From NCBI GenBank assembly GCA_050250665.1, contig JBFWOF010000056.1, positions 1 to 39,133 of the forward strand: 39,133 bases of DNA, in the 5' to 3' direction. The stretch is from JADKFD01 sp050250665 (GTDB lineage Bacteria; Pseudomonadota; Gammaproteobacteria; Xanthomonadales; SZUA-5). The stretch's first letter is position 1, and every line of letters starts with the position of its first letter. Position numbers and translations under genes: made by a program. The notes beneath the pieces were generated by a model. The model saw only the letters and a list, made by a program, of their open reading frames with translations, made no database searches and was not told the DNA's origin. This document shows positions 1-7,826 of the stretch, one piece after another.

Positions 1-28
1 ACCGATGATTTCGGAAACGCCCGGAAAT

Positions 29-122
29 CGGTCACGAGTTACCGAAATTGGCGGTCACACCTTAGCGAAACGACCGGTCACGCCTTAGCGAAATCACCGG
101 TCACGATGGGGCGAAATACGCA
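29..122. mobile_element. Probable terminal repeats of an IS21-family insertion sequence (one end only)
   Basis: Four direct repeats start at 29, 52, 75 and 98, exactly 23 bp apart. Each begins CGGTCAC and carries a CGAAA core (CCGAAA or GCGAAA) about 13 bases on. The block ends ...GCGAAATACGCA at 122, so it finishes in the dinucleotide CA. IS21-family elements typically run from TG to CA and carry several internal repeats of their ends, bound by the IstA transposase; I recall GGTCACG/CGAAA-type repeats from such ends. No istA or istB is visible because the element would lie to the left of the window. The array of repeats is seen directly; the IS21 assignment is inference. The alternative is an unusual regulatory array within the CRISPR leader. 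Confidence 0.5.
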
Positions 123-153
123 GACAGCGGTGGCAGCCGCATGATTGTGAGCT

Positions 154-3100
154 GCGGACTGCCGCACAGGCAGCTCAGAAAATGGAGGCGACCGCATAAA
201 GCCTTTCTTGAAGGCGGACTGCCGCACAGGCAGCTCAGAAAACACTGCGAGCGCGGCAGGACGTTCGACTTGCGCGGACTGCCGCACAGGCAGCTCAGAA
301 AATCACCATCGTCGCCGCGCCGGTGCCGCCATTGCGGACTGCCGCACAGGCAGCTCAGAAAAGGTTGGCCAGCACGCCGCCCTCGGTGAAGCTGCGGACT
401 GCCGCACAGGCAGCTCAGAAAAGAGAAGCGCGGCTGGTACGTGCTCCACGAGCTGCGGACTGCCGCACAGGCAGCTCAGAAATGCGCTTATTTTGTGTTG
501 CCCTTGCGTTTCCTGCGGACTGCCGCACAGGCAGCTCAGAAAAGGGCGTGATCGGTGAGCAGGGGCAGCTCGTCGCGGACTGCCGCACAGGCAGCTCAGA
601 AAAGCTGGTGGCCTCGGCGACAATGCTGCTCCGCGCGGACTGCCGCACAGGCAGCTCAGAAATCGCGTCGAAGGGATACCTGAGCAAGACCCGGGCGGAC
701 TGCCGCACAGGCAGCTCAGAAAATCAGCGTGGCCTGTTCCAGCAACCAGCTGGGGCGGACTGCCGCACAGGCAGCTCAGAAAAACTCAACCACCCACCGA
801 TTCGGCTGCGCAGCGCGGACTGCCGCACAGGCAGCTCAGAAAATATCGCAGCAGCGACAGAAGCATTTAATCGCGCGGACTGCCGCACAGGCAGCTCAGA
901 AAAGAACGATTGCGGCTTGATCAGCATCGCGCCAGCGGACTGCCGCACAGGCAGCTCAGAAAATATGTGCGCACGATCATCACCCAATCCTTGTGCGGAC
1001 TGCCGCACAGGCAGCTCAGAAAAGCCAGACGCGAATATGATCGCGGCGAACAGAGCGGACTGCCGCACAGGCAGCTCAGAAACAACTGAGCGCGATTGGC
1101 AAAACGTTCCAACAGCGGACTGCCGCACAGGCAGCTCAGAAACTCTACCGGAACCGCACTGAACGCGACCCCAAGGCGGACTGCCGCACAGGCAGCTCAG
1201 AAAAGAGTCAGAAGGCGAGAGTGTGCCAGCGCTAGGCGGACTGCCGCACAGGCAGCTCAGAAACGCAGCCGCTCAGTGAGATCATCAGACACAGCGCGGA
1301 CTGCCGCACAGGCAGCTCAGAAATTGGCGCGCAGTGCCGGCTGGGTTCGAGTAAAGCGGACTGCCGCACAGGCAGCTCAGAAAACGAAGGTGAGCGCGAT
1401 GTAGCTGCTGACGTCGCGGACTGCCGCACAGGCAGCTCAGAAATGATAGCAGCAGTGGCCATCGGCTGGGTTGTAGCGGACTGCCGCACAGGCAGCTCAG
1501 AAAGATTGCGTCAGGTCGCCTAGCGCGTGGGTGTGGCGGACTGCCGCACAGGCAGCTCAGAAATGCCGGAAAGTCTGCAGGCGGTCAGTCGGCCGGCGGA
1601 CTGCCGCACAGGCAGCACAGAAAACGATCCAGTAGCACACCGCGCATGGCTCAGAGCGGACTGCCGCACAGGCAGCTCAGAAATGGGGCAAGAGTGAACG
1701 GGCCTTTGTGGTCAGGCGGACTGCAGCACAGGCAGCTCAGAAAACCATGGGAAAACTCCGCGATCGCCTGACTGAGCGGACTGCCGCACAGGCAGCTCAG
1801 AAAACCACCAGGTCTGACCAGTTGCCCACGGGGATGCGGACTGCCGCACAGGCAGCTCAGAAAAGCCGGATGTTGCCGTCCTTGTCGCTGTACCAGCGGA
1901 CTGCCGCACAGGCAGCTCAGAAATCGGCGAACCACTCACCTGCCGCTACCTTGGTGCGGACTGCCGCACAGGCAGCTCAGAAAAAGACGAACTGGACCTT
2001 ATGAACGAAGCTCTTGCGGACTGCCGCACAGGCAGCTCAGAAAATGCTGGCGCCGCTTAGCCGCCCGCAACAACCGCGGACTGCCGCACAGGCAGCTCAG
2101 AAACTGGTCCGGCGCGCGCTGGTGCGCGATCAGGAAGCGGACTGCCGCACAGGCAGCTCAGAAAATGACCCTGGAACGGCTGCTGGCGCTGTGGCGGCGG
2201 ACTGCCGCACAGGCAGCTCAGAAATGCAGCTGTGGGCCCAGACTCAGCTGGGCAAAGCGGACTGCCGCACAGGCAGCTCAGAAAGCCGCGCGCAACGTGC
2301 TGCGATGGTCAGAAGCGCGGACTGCCGCACAGGCAGCTCAGAAAAAGATCAGGCAGCAGAACCTGATCGTCGCCGAGCGGACTGCCGCACAGGCAGCTCA
2401 GAAAGGCACGACCACCACCACGCTGACTGCTGATCGGCGGACTGCCGCACAGGCAGCTCAGAAATACTACAACCCGACCGCGGCCGAAATCGCCAAGCGG
2501 ACTGCCGCACAGGCAGCTCAGAAAAGATCAGTGCGGAGAGCAAGGCTGAGCCCTTCGCGGACTGCCGCACAGGCAGCTCAGAAAAGGACCAAAGACGCGG
2601 CCGGAGAAGTATCTACGCGGACTGCCGCACAGGCAGCTCAGAAATGCTCACGTCCGCTGTCGCGCTGCATCAGCCGGCGGACTGCCGCACAGGCAGCTCA
2701 GAAAAGCTCAACCAGACGGCGCCCGGTCGTGTCAAAGCGGACTGCCGCACAGGCAGCTCAGAAAAGGAATTCGCGCGCTTTCTTCCGTCGCTTGGCGCGG
2801 ACTGCCGCACAGGCAGCTCAGAAATTTGGCAACATCAACGGACAGGCATCCGAAACGCGGACTGCCGCACAGGCAGCTCAGAAAAGTTGCGTGGGCCGGT
2901 GTAGTCCCAGCCGCAGGCGGACTGCCGCACAGGCAGCTCAGAAAATTGTCCTGGTGGACCCGGTGGACTACCTATAGCGGACTGCCGCACAGGCAGCTCA
3001 GAAAGATCAAATTGCGCGCATGCCCCGAGTGCGACGGCGGACTGCCGCACAGGCAGCTCAGAAATCGAAGTGCTGGCCACGCCGCCGGGGGAGACCGCGG

Positions 3101-4085
3101 ACTGCCGCACAGGCAGCTCAGAAAGAATACCTCGGCAGCGTCGCCAACCAGGCCGCGCGGACTGCCGCACAGGCAGCTCAGAAAAGCGCGCGGCCAACAG
3201 ATCGCTAGTGTATGCGTAGGACTGCCGCACAGGCAGCTCAGAAACTGGCGGGTCCACAATCTCAGCGCCGGCAGCAGCGGACTGCCGCACAGGCAGCTCA
3301 GAAACTGCGAACTCGGCGAGTCGGCCAAAGAATTTCGCGGACTGCCGCACAGGCAGCTCAGAAAAAGACCAAAAACGGCGACGCGCGCGACGTGCCGCGG
3401 ACTGCCGCACAGGCAGCTCAGAAAATCTACGCGCGCTATGTGGAAATGACGCTGCGGCGGACTGCCGCACAGGCAGCTCAGAAAATGCGCCGCCAGCCGC
3501 CGCTACCGTTGTCCATGCGGACTGCCGCACAGGCAGCTCAGAAAACACTGGAGCCCGGCGCGGCAGTCGACTCGATGCGGACTGCCGCACAGGCAGCTCA
3601 GAAAGGCACTGAGGATGAAACCGTTGAGGTCGGCCTGCGGACTGCCGCACAGGCAGCTCAGAAAAGCACCCCCCCTGACCACCGAGCATGTGCTCAAGCG
3701 GACTGCCGCACAGGCAGCTCAGAAAGTCTACGTCAGCTACCTGCAGGCGTCTGGCGCGCGGACTGCCGCACAGGCAGCTCAGAAAACGCATCGAGACCCT
3801 CAAAGGCTAGCGCTAGCGCGGACTGCCGCACAGGCAGCTCAGAAAGCGCACGGCATCCGGGACAGCAAGGACGGCGAGCGGACTGCCGCACAGGCAGCTC
3901 AGAAAATTATCCGCACCCACTCCGCTAGGTGCCCCAGGCGGACTGCCGCACAGGCAGCTCAGAAAAGCACAACGGCTGCATGATCGAAGAGCACCACGCG
4001 GACTGCCGCACAGGCAGCTCAGAAATCAAACCCGGCGCGCTTCCGATCCATCCACGGGCGGACTGCCGCACAGGCAGCTCGGAAA
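154..4085 (+). CRISPR. Type I-F CRISPR array, 66 repeats and 65 spacers
   Basis: A 28-nt repeat recurs from 154 to 4085 with 32-nt spacers, a period of 60 bp. It starts GCGGA, has the core CTGCCGCACAGGCAG and ends CTCAGAAA. Length, the 5-bp stem CTGCC/GGCAG with a 5-nt loop, and the AGAAA tail match the type I-F repeat family processed by Cas6f. Sixty-two repeats look identical. Variants are repeat 25 (T to A at 1617), repeat 27 (C to A at 1725), repeat 52 (TA for GC at 3217-3218) and the last, repeat 66 (A to G at 4081). Spacers 5, 17, 33 and 59 are 33 nt. The usual I-F orientation and the degenerate last repeat both place the leader on the left and transcription rightward. No cas genes are in the window. 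No spacer looked duplicated by eye. Confidence 0.98.
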
Positions 4086-4293
4086 GCGCACGCACCGCGG
4101 GGTGCATCCGGCAGGGTCTGGGCTTCCACCCCAATCACCCAGAACCCCTGGGGGAAACTACTCAAGGCAAGATCTCATGGCGCGAAGTTGAATAGCTTCA
4201 AGGCAATCGCAGCAGAGGCCGGCGTGTGCTCAGGCCATTCGAGGAGATTGCTTTGCAGACCGCTTCCTTTTCCGCCAGATGCCGGGTGAGTCG

Positions 4294-5967
4294 ATGAAGA
4301 GACTGTGGGTGGTGGCCAGGTTTGGCATCGGGGTGGGCTGGGTGATGGGGTTGTCGATGTCGCCGGTGGCGGCGGGCAATCTGTTCACGGATGTGTCGCC
4401 GAGCAGTGGCATCTTCCAGACGCCGGCCACGCACGACTTCTGGCTGGCCAGTGTGGCGTCGGCTGACTTTGATGGCGACGGCGATCTGGATCTGGTGGTG
4501 TTCGGGTTGAATGTGGAATACAACGTCAGTGCCAGTGATGAGCTGCGTTTGCTTCGCAATGATGGCATCGACGTGGATGGGCGCCAGATACTGACTGAAG
4601 TCGCGGTGCCGTCCGGTGGTCTGTTCGGTCCCGACACGCACTTGTCGGCGGCTGATTACGATCAGGATGGTGATCCGGACCTGCTGGTGGCCAGCGGAGG
4701 CACCACGGTGCTGTTCCGCAACGATGCCGGCGTGTTGCTGCAGACCGATACCCAGCTTCCGGGTTATCTGGAGGATTCCGGATTCGACAGTGCTTACGAT
4801 CTGCGTGCCATCAGCTGGGGTGATGTCGACAACGACGGCGATCTGGACATCATCATCCCAACCGTGGACACCGGTGGCGGGCTGCTGCAGCTGGAGCCGC
4901 GCTGGCTGCGCAACGACGGCGCGGGTAACGGCAATGCCTGGACCTTCACCGAGCAGGCGCTGCACAGCGGCAATGTCTCCAATGCCCAGACCCGGCTGGC
5001 TGATGTCGATGGCGACGGCGATCTGGATCTTTGGGAAGTCGATGTCGACAACACCCTGGATACCGGCTTTGTGCGCCGCTTCGACAACCAGAATGGTCAG
5101 TTCTCGCTCGCACGCGATCTGGACATCAGTCCGCTGCGCGGCAGTGCCGACTGGGCGGATGTGGATGCCGACGGCGACCTTGATGTGCTGGTCGCGGGCA
5201 GCTTTCTCGACGGCAACGGCAACATCGTCAACGGCCTGCGCCTGTATCTGGACAACGGAGTCAGCTTCGATCCCGTTGACCTGCCAGTGCCTGCGCCCAA
5301 CTGGCTGGACGTGCTGGCCTGCAGCTGGGCCGACTACGACGGTGACGGCGATGTGGACCTACTGGTCACCGGCAGCTTTGTCGGCGACGAGGAGATCGAG
5401 GGTGAGGCGCGTGTGTACCTCAACGATGGCACCGGCATCTTCGATGTCATGCCTCAGGCGCTACCCGCGCCGGTGTCGTCGATCGGGCGTGGCGGCGCAT
5501 TCCTGTGGGTGGATATCGATGGCGATGCGGATCTGGACTACCTCGCCAGCGGTGCCTTCTATGTGCCCAACGGCAACGGTCTGGTGGAGGCGCGGACCTT
5601 CCTGATGCGCAATCCGGGCGGCAACGGCAATCAGGCGCCCGCGATGCCACAGGCGACGGTCTCCATCCTCGGCCAGGACGGTCTGCAACTGAGCTGGACA
5701 CCCCCGCCGGACGACAGCACTCCGGCGGCGGCGCTGACCTTCGAGTTGCAGCTGTTGCCGATGTCGGCCAGCAGCACTCAAGTTGCCAGCATCAGCCAGC
5801 CGGGCACGCTGGGCCAGGTACTGCAATGGCAGTTCAACGGGCTGTCGCCGGGCCAATATCGCTGGCGTCTGCAGGCACTGGACCGAGCCCACGCCGCCAG
5901 TCCGGCTGCGGAGGGAACGGTGCAGCTGGGCAATGCGGATGCCGTATTCGGCAATGGTTTCGAGTGA
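4294..5967 (+). CDS. Secreted VCBS/FG-GAP repeat protein, probable seven-bladed propeller, FxxGFE tail
   Basis: 557 aa. An N-terminal signal peptide starts MKRLW and ends near SPVAAG. Seven calcium-binding-type DxDxDG motifs (for example DFDGDGDLDL, DYDQDGDPDL, DVDNDGDLDI) lie near residues 58, 122, 178, 237, 289, 347 and 407. Their 50-65 residue spacing suits a seven-bladed FG-GAP/VCBS beta-propeller. A fibronectin-III-like stretch follows (about 450-545, with LQLSWTPP and YRWRLQALD), and the protein ends VFGNGFE. Start: the ATG at 4294 has GGTGAG a few bases upstream and gives a clean signal peptide; an in-frame ATG at 4279 lacks a ribosome binding site. Probably exported and possibly surface-retained. 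The ligand is unknown. It stands alone after the CRISPR array and converges with the next gene. Confidence 0.88.
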   Translation: MKRLWVVARFGIGVGWVMGLSMSPVAAGNLFTDVSPSSGIFQTPATHDFWLASVASADFDGDGDLDLVVFGLNVEYNVSASDELRLLRNDGIDVDGRQILTEVAVPSGGLFGPDTHLSAADYDQDGDPDLLVASGGTTVLFRNDAGVLLQTDTQLPGYLEDSGFDSAYDLRAISWGDVDNDGDLDIIIPTVDTGGGLLQLEPRWLRNDGAGNGNAWTFTEQALHSGNVSNAQTRLADVDGDGDLDLWEVDVDNTLDTGFVRRFDNQNGQFSLARDLDISPLRGSADWADVDADGDLDVLVAGSFLDGNGNIVNGLRLYLDNGVSFDPVDLPVPAPNWLDVLACSWADYDGDGDVDLLVTGSFVGDEEIEGEARVYLNDGTGIFDVMPQALPAPVSSIGRGGAFLWVDIDGDADLDYLASGAFYVPNGNGLVEARTFLMRNPGGNGNQAPAMPQATVSILGQDGLQLSWTPPPDDSTPAAALTFELQLLPMSASSTQVASISQPGTLGQVLQWQFNGLSPGQYRWRLQALDRAHAASPAAEGTVQLGNADAVFGNGFE

Positions 5968-6073
5968 GCCAGCGAGGCGGAGATGTCGTCTTCAGTGGGT
6001 CGCCGCAAGGTCTTGCCACCCGGGCTGGCGGCAAAGCTGGCGGTTTGCAGGGCCCCGGTGCTGAATCAGCCCG

Positions 6074-7276
6074 TCACTCGATCGATTGAATCTGCTCGAA
6101 GCCGTCCCTGAACAGATCTTCCGGCAACTGGGTGCAGCGTGTGAGCGCGATATCCACGCCGTTGGTGGCTCCGTGGAGAACAATGGCGGTTCCATCGCCG
6201 CTGATCGTCAATGCATGCGCTACGGATCCTGCGTAGGGTGAGACGATGTTCACGTGGCTGTTCGCGCACATCTGATCCAGGCATTGCCGAAAGTAGATGC
6301 TGGCGTCCGCGATGCTGGCAAAGGTCGCAAAGGGATGACCATTGCTGCGAACGCCGATCGCCGTGGTACGGATGGCGCCGGGTGCGGCTACGGGCGGTGA
6401 GCGCAGTCCGCTGCTGCAAGATTCGTTGGCGCAGGTGTAGATGTAATGTTCATCGTGGTTTGGTCCCAGGGTTTCGAATGAGCTGAAACCCACCACCGGG
6501 ACGGCATTATCCCGAAGCGATAGCTCGGTATAGAGGATCAGGAAGGGCAGGGTATCGATCTGGGTGAGTGTTCCGCTGGCACAGCTGGCGTCGTTACAGC
6601 GGTAAAGCTTGAGTGCGGCGGGGGTGCGGGCGTTTTCGGTGTAGGCAAACAAGGGTGCTCCGCCATAATCGGCCGCGGAAACGTAGAAGCCGGAATTGAC
6701 CGTGGCGTCTGCGATCCGAAGGCTTGCCGAAGGACAGCTGAAATCCGCGCAGGAATACAATTCCAGCTGGCGGTTGTAATAGGCAACGTGGGGACGTCCC
6801 TCAGAAACAGCGACGGTGGGATGTATATATGCTTGCAGCCCAACGGTATTGCTGACCTCTCGGACCGAATGCGCGGAGCATTGTTCGTCTGAGCAGAGTA
6901 CCAGGCGGATCCCGATCGAAGGTGCACGATTATCGGTCACCGAGATGACAGGTCGATTGCCGGGTTGTTGCAGGCTGATGTCCAGATCGGTGCTCAACGT
7001 TTGAACATCGCTCAGTAACTGCTGCTCGGTGCTCGATGTACACCGGGTGTCGTCGCACCGTTTCAGCATGAGGGCGTGGTTGCCGGGATTGATGTAGGTC
7101 ACGAAATACGCGCCTCCCGACGACGTGGTCGATTCCACGATCATTCCCTGGCCGCCGGCGCCTGCGGCAAATGGCGTCGAGTCGGTGATGCATTGGTAGA
7201 CCGGCTCCGCACCGGCGACCACCGGGAGTATCGTCATGATCGACCCGATGATGAGATTCGTACGAGCCAATGTCAT
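6074..7276 (-). CDS. Exported cysteine-repeat protein, propeller-like, unknown function
   Basis: 400 aa, with a signal peptide of about 23 residues (cleavage near VAGA-EP). I recognise no named family. Six CX4C pairs occur at C74/79, 128/133, 176/181, 227/232, 282/287 and 332/337, each after a strand such as LKLYRC or LELYSC. Each is followed about 25-35 residues later by a GxPxVAYY-like strand. The roughly 50-residue period suggests a six- or seven-bladed beta-propeller with one disulfide per blade. Single cysteines C29 and C381 sit at the two ends and could close the ring. The C-terminus carries LFRDGFE plus six further residues, resembling the tail of the convergent neighbour. An AAGAGGAG ribosome binding site lies 7 bases before the ATG. 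Confidence 0.85.
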   Translation of the reverse strand: MTLARTNLIIGSIMTILPVVAGAEPVYQCITDSTPFAAGAGGQGMIVESTTSSGGAYFVTYINPGNHALMLKRCDDTRCTSSTEQQLLSDVQTLSTDLDISLQQPGNRPVISVTDNRAPSIGIRLVLCSDEQCSAHSVREVSNTVGLQAYIHPTVAVSEGRPHVAYYNRQLELYSCADFSCPSASLRIADATVNSGFYVSAADYGGAPLFAYTENARTPAALKLYRCNDASCASGTLTQIDTLPFLILYTELSLRDNAVPVVGFSSFETLGPNHDEHYIYTCANESCSSGLRSPPVAAPGAIRTTAIGVRSNGHPFATFASIADASIYFRQCLDQMCANSHVNIVSPYAGSVAHALTISGDGTAIVLHGATNGVDIALTRCTQLPEDLFRDGFEQIQSIE

Positions 7277-7319
7277 GGATGCGCTCCTCTTGCATTTTCT
7301 TCACGAATAAATGACAGGC

Positions 7320-7345
7320 AGCGCGGAAGCTGAGAATTCCGCGCT
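7320..7345. repeat. Hairpin upstream of the exported cysteine-repeat gene
   Basis: Perfect 9-bp arms AGCGCGGAA (7320-7328) and TTCCGCGCT (7337-7345) are separated by 8 bases. They lie 44-69 bp upstream of the start at 7276, so this could be a 5'-UTR hairpin or an operator. No function is shown. Confidence 0.4.
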
Positions 7346-7538
7346 TCCGTGGTTTGATTGCCACGCGAGAAAATGTTGCCGAGGTGGGGAATGTCTCGTG
7401 GAATCTCAAAAAGTTACGCAATGGTGTTTCAATGGGGCGCAGGGGCGCGTCGTACAGAATTTGCGTTGAATTCCGGACTATCCGGAATCCATTGCTGCTT
7501 CTGGACCCGGTCTCAGTCGGGAATCCCCAGGGATCCCG

Positions 7539-7662
7539 TGAACAAGTCGTCATTTCCGCGAAAGCGCGCGAAAGCGGGAACGCGCGCATACGCAGGGACC
7601 TGAAAGCACTGGATTCCCGCTTGCGCGCGCCTGCGCTGGGAATGACGGTCAAGACTTGTTCA
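7539..7662. repeat. MITE- or REP-like imperfect palindrome
   Basis: Outer arms TGAACAAGTC (near 7539-7548) and GACTTGTTCA (near 7653-7662) are complementary. Inside them CGTCATTTCCGCG faces GGGAATGACG, and GATTCCCGC/GCGGGAA-type segments recur. This matches the widespread dispersed pattern of CGTCATTCCCGCG...CGGGAATGACG elements in proteobacterial intergenic DNA. It is non-coding and probably a decayed small mobile or REP element. Confidence 0.6.
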
Positions 7663-7681
7663 GAGCTTCCCTGGCAGCTTG

Positions 7682-7712
7682 TTGAAAAACTCCCTTCCGG
7701 GGAGTTTTTCAA
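7682..7712. repeat. Perfect 13-bp stem-loop
   Basis: TTGAAAAACTCCC (7682-7694) and GGGAGTTTTTCAA (7700-7712) form a perfect stem around a 5-base loop. T-rich arms allow terminator function on either strand. It lies 115 bp beyond the stop of the TPR-GGDEF gene at 7827, so it could terminate that transcript, although it may equally be part of a dispersed repeat. A related TTTTTCAACAGCCG string occurs at about 7812-7825. Confidence 0.5.
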
Positions 7713-7826
7713 GTCGGCGGTCCGGCGCAGGTCCGTACCGCCTCACGACAAATCAATCGCTTACGCGCTTGCTTCGTCGTCCCGGCCATCCGTGGCCGGG
7801 CTGGCAGGCCGTTTTTCAACAGCCGC

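Larger units (their letters stand above)
7277..7826. other. Non-coding 550-bp intergenic region rich in palindromes
   Basis: There is no convincing gene between the exported repeat protein and the TPR-GGDEF gene. The stretch contains at least four inverted repeats: 7320-7345, 7471-7487 (TTCCGGA-CTA-TCCGGAA), 7539-7662 and 7682-7712. It resembles accumulated small non-autonomous repeats. Both flanking genes read leftward, so the promoter of the 6074-7276 gene should lie at its left edge. Confidence 0.6.

Noticed and set aside
154..4085. Spacers matching genes inside this window (self-targeting)
   Set aside because: I looked by eye and saw no clear match, but a proper alignment search was not possible.
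78..4134. Many open frames of 60-320 codons within and around the array, with repeating TAAQAAQK, CRTGSSE or SELPVRQSA peptides
   Set aside because: They are translations of the CRISPR repeat in several frames of both strands. There is no ribosome binding site and the spacers carry stops randomly. A repeat-protein gene is ruled out by the 28/32 nt pattern, which does not conserve the reading frame content.
5968..6073. Hairpin TTGCCACC/GGCGGCAA near 6013-6034 as a terminator between the two exported-protein genes
   Set aside because: The stem has a mismatch and no T-run follows; not strong enough to report as a terminator.
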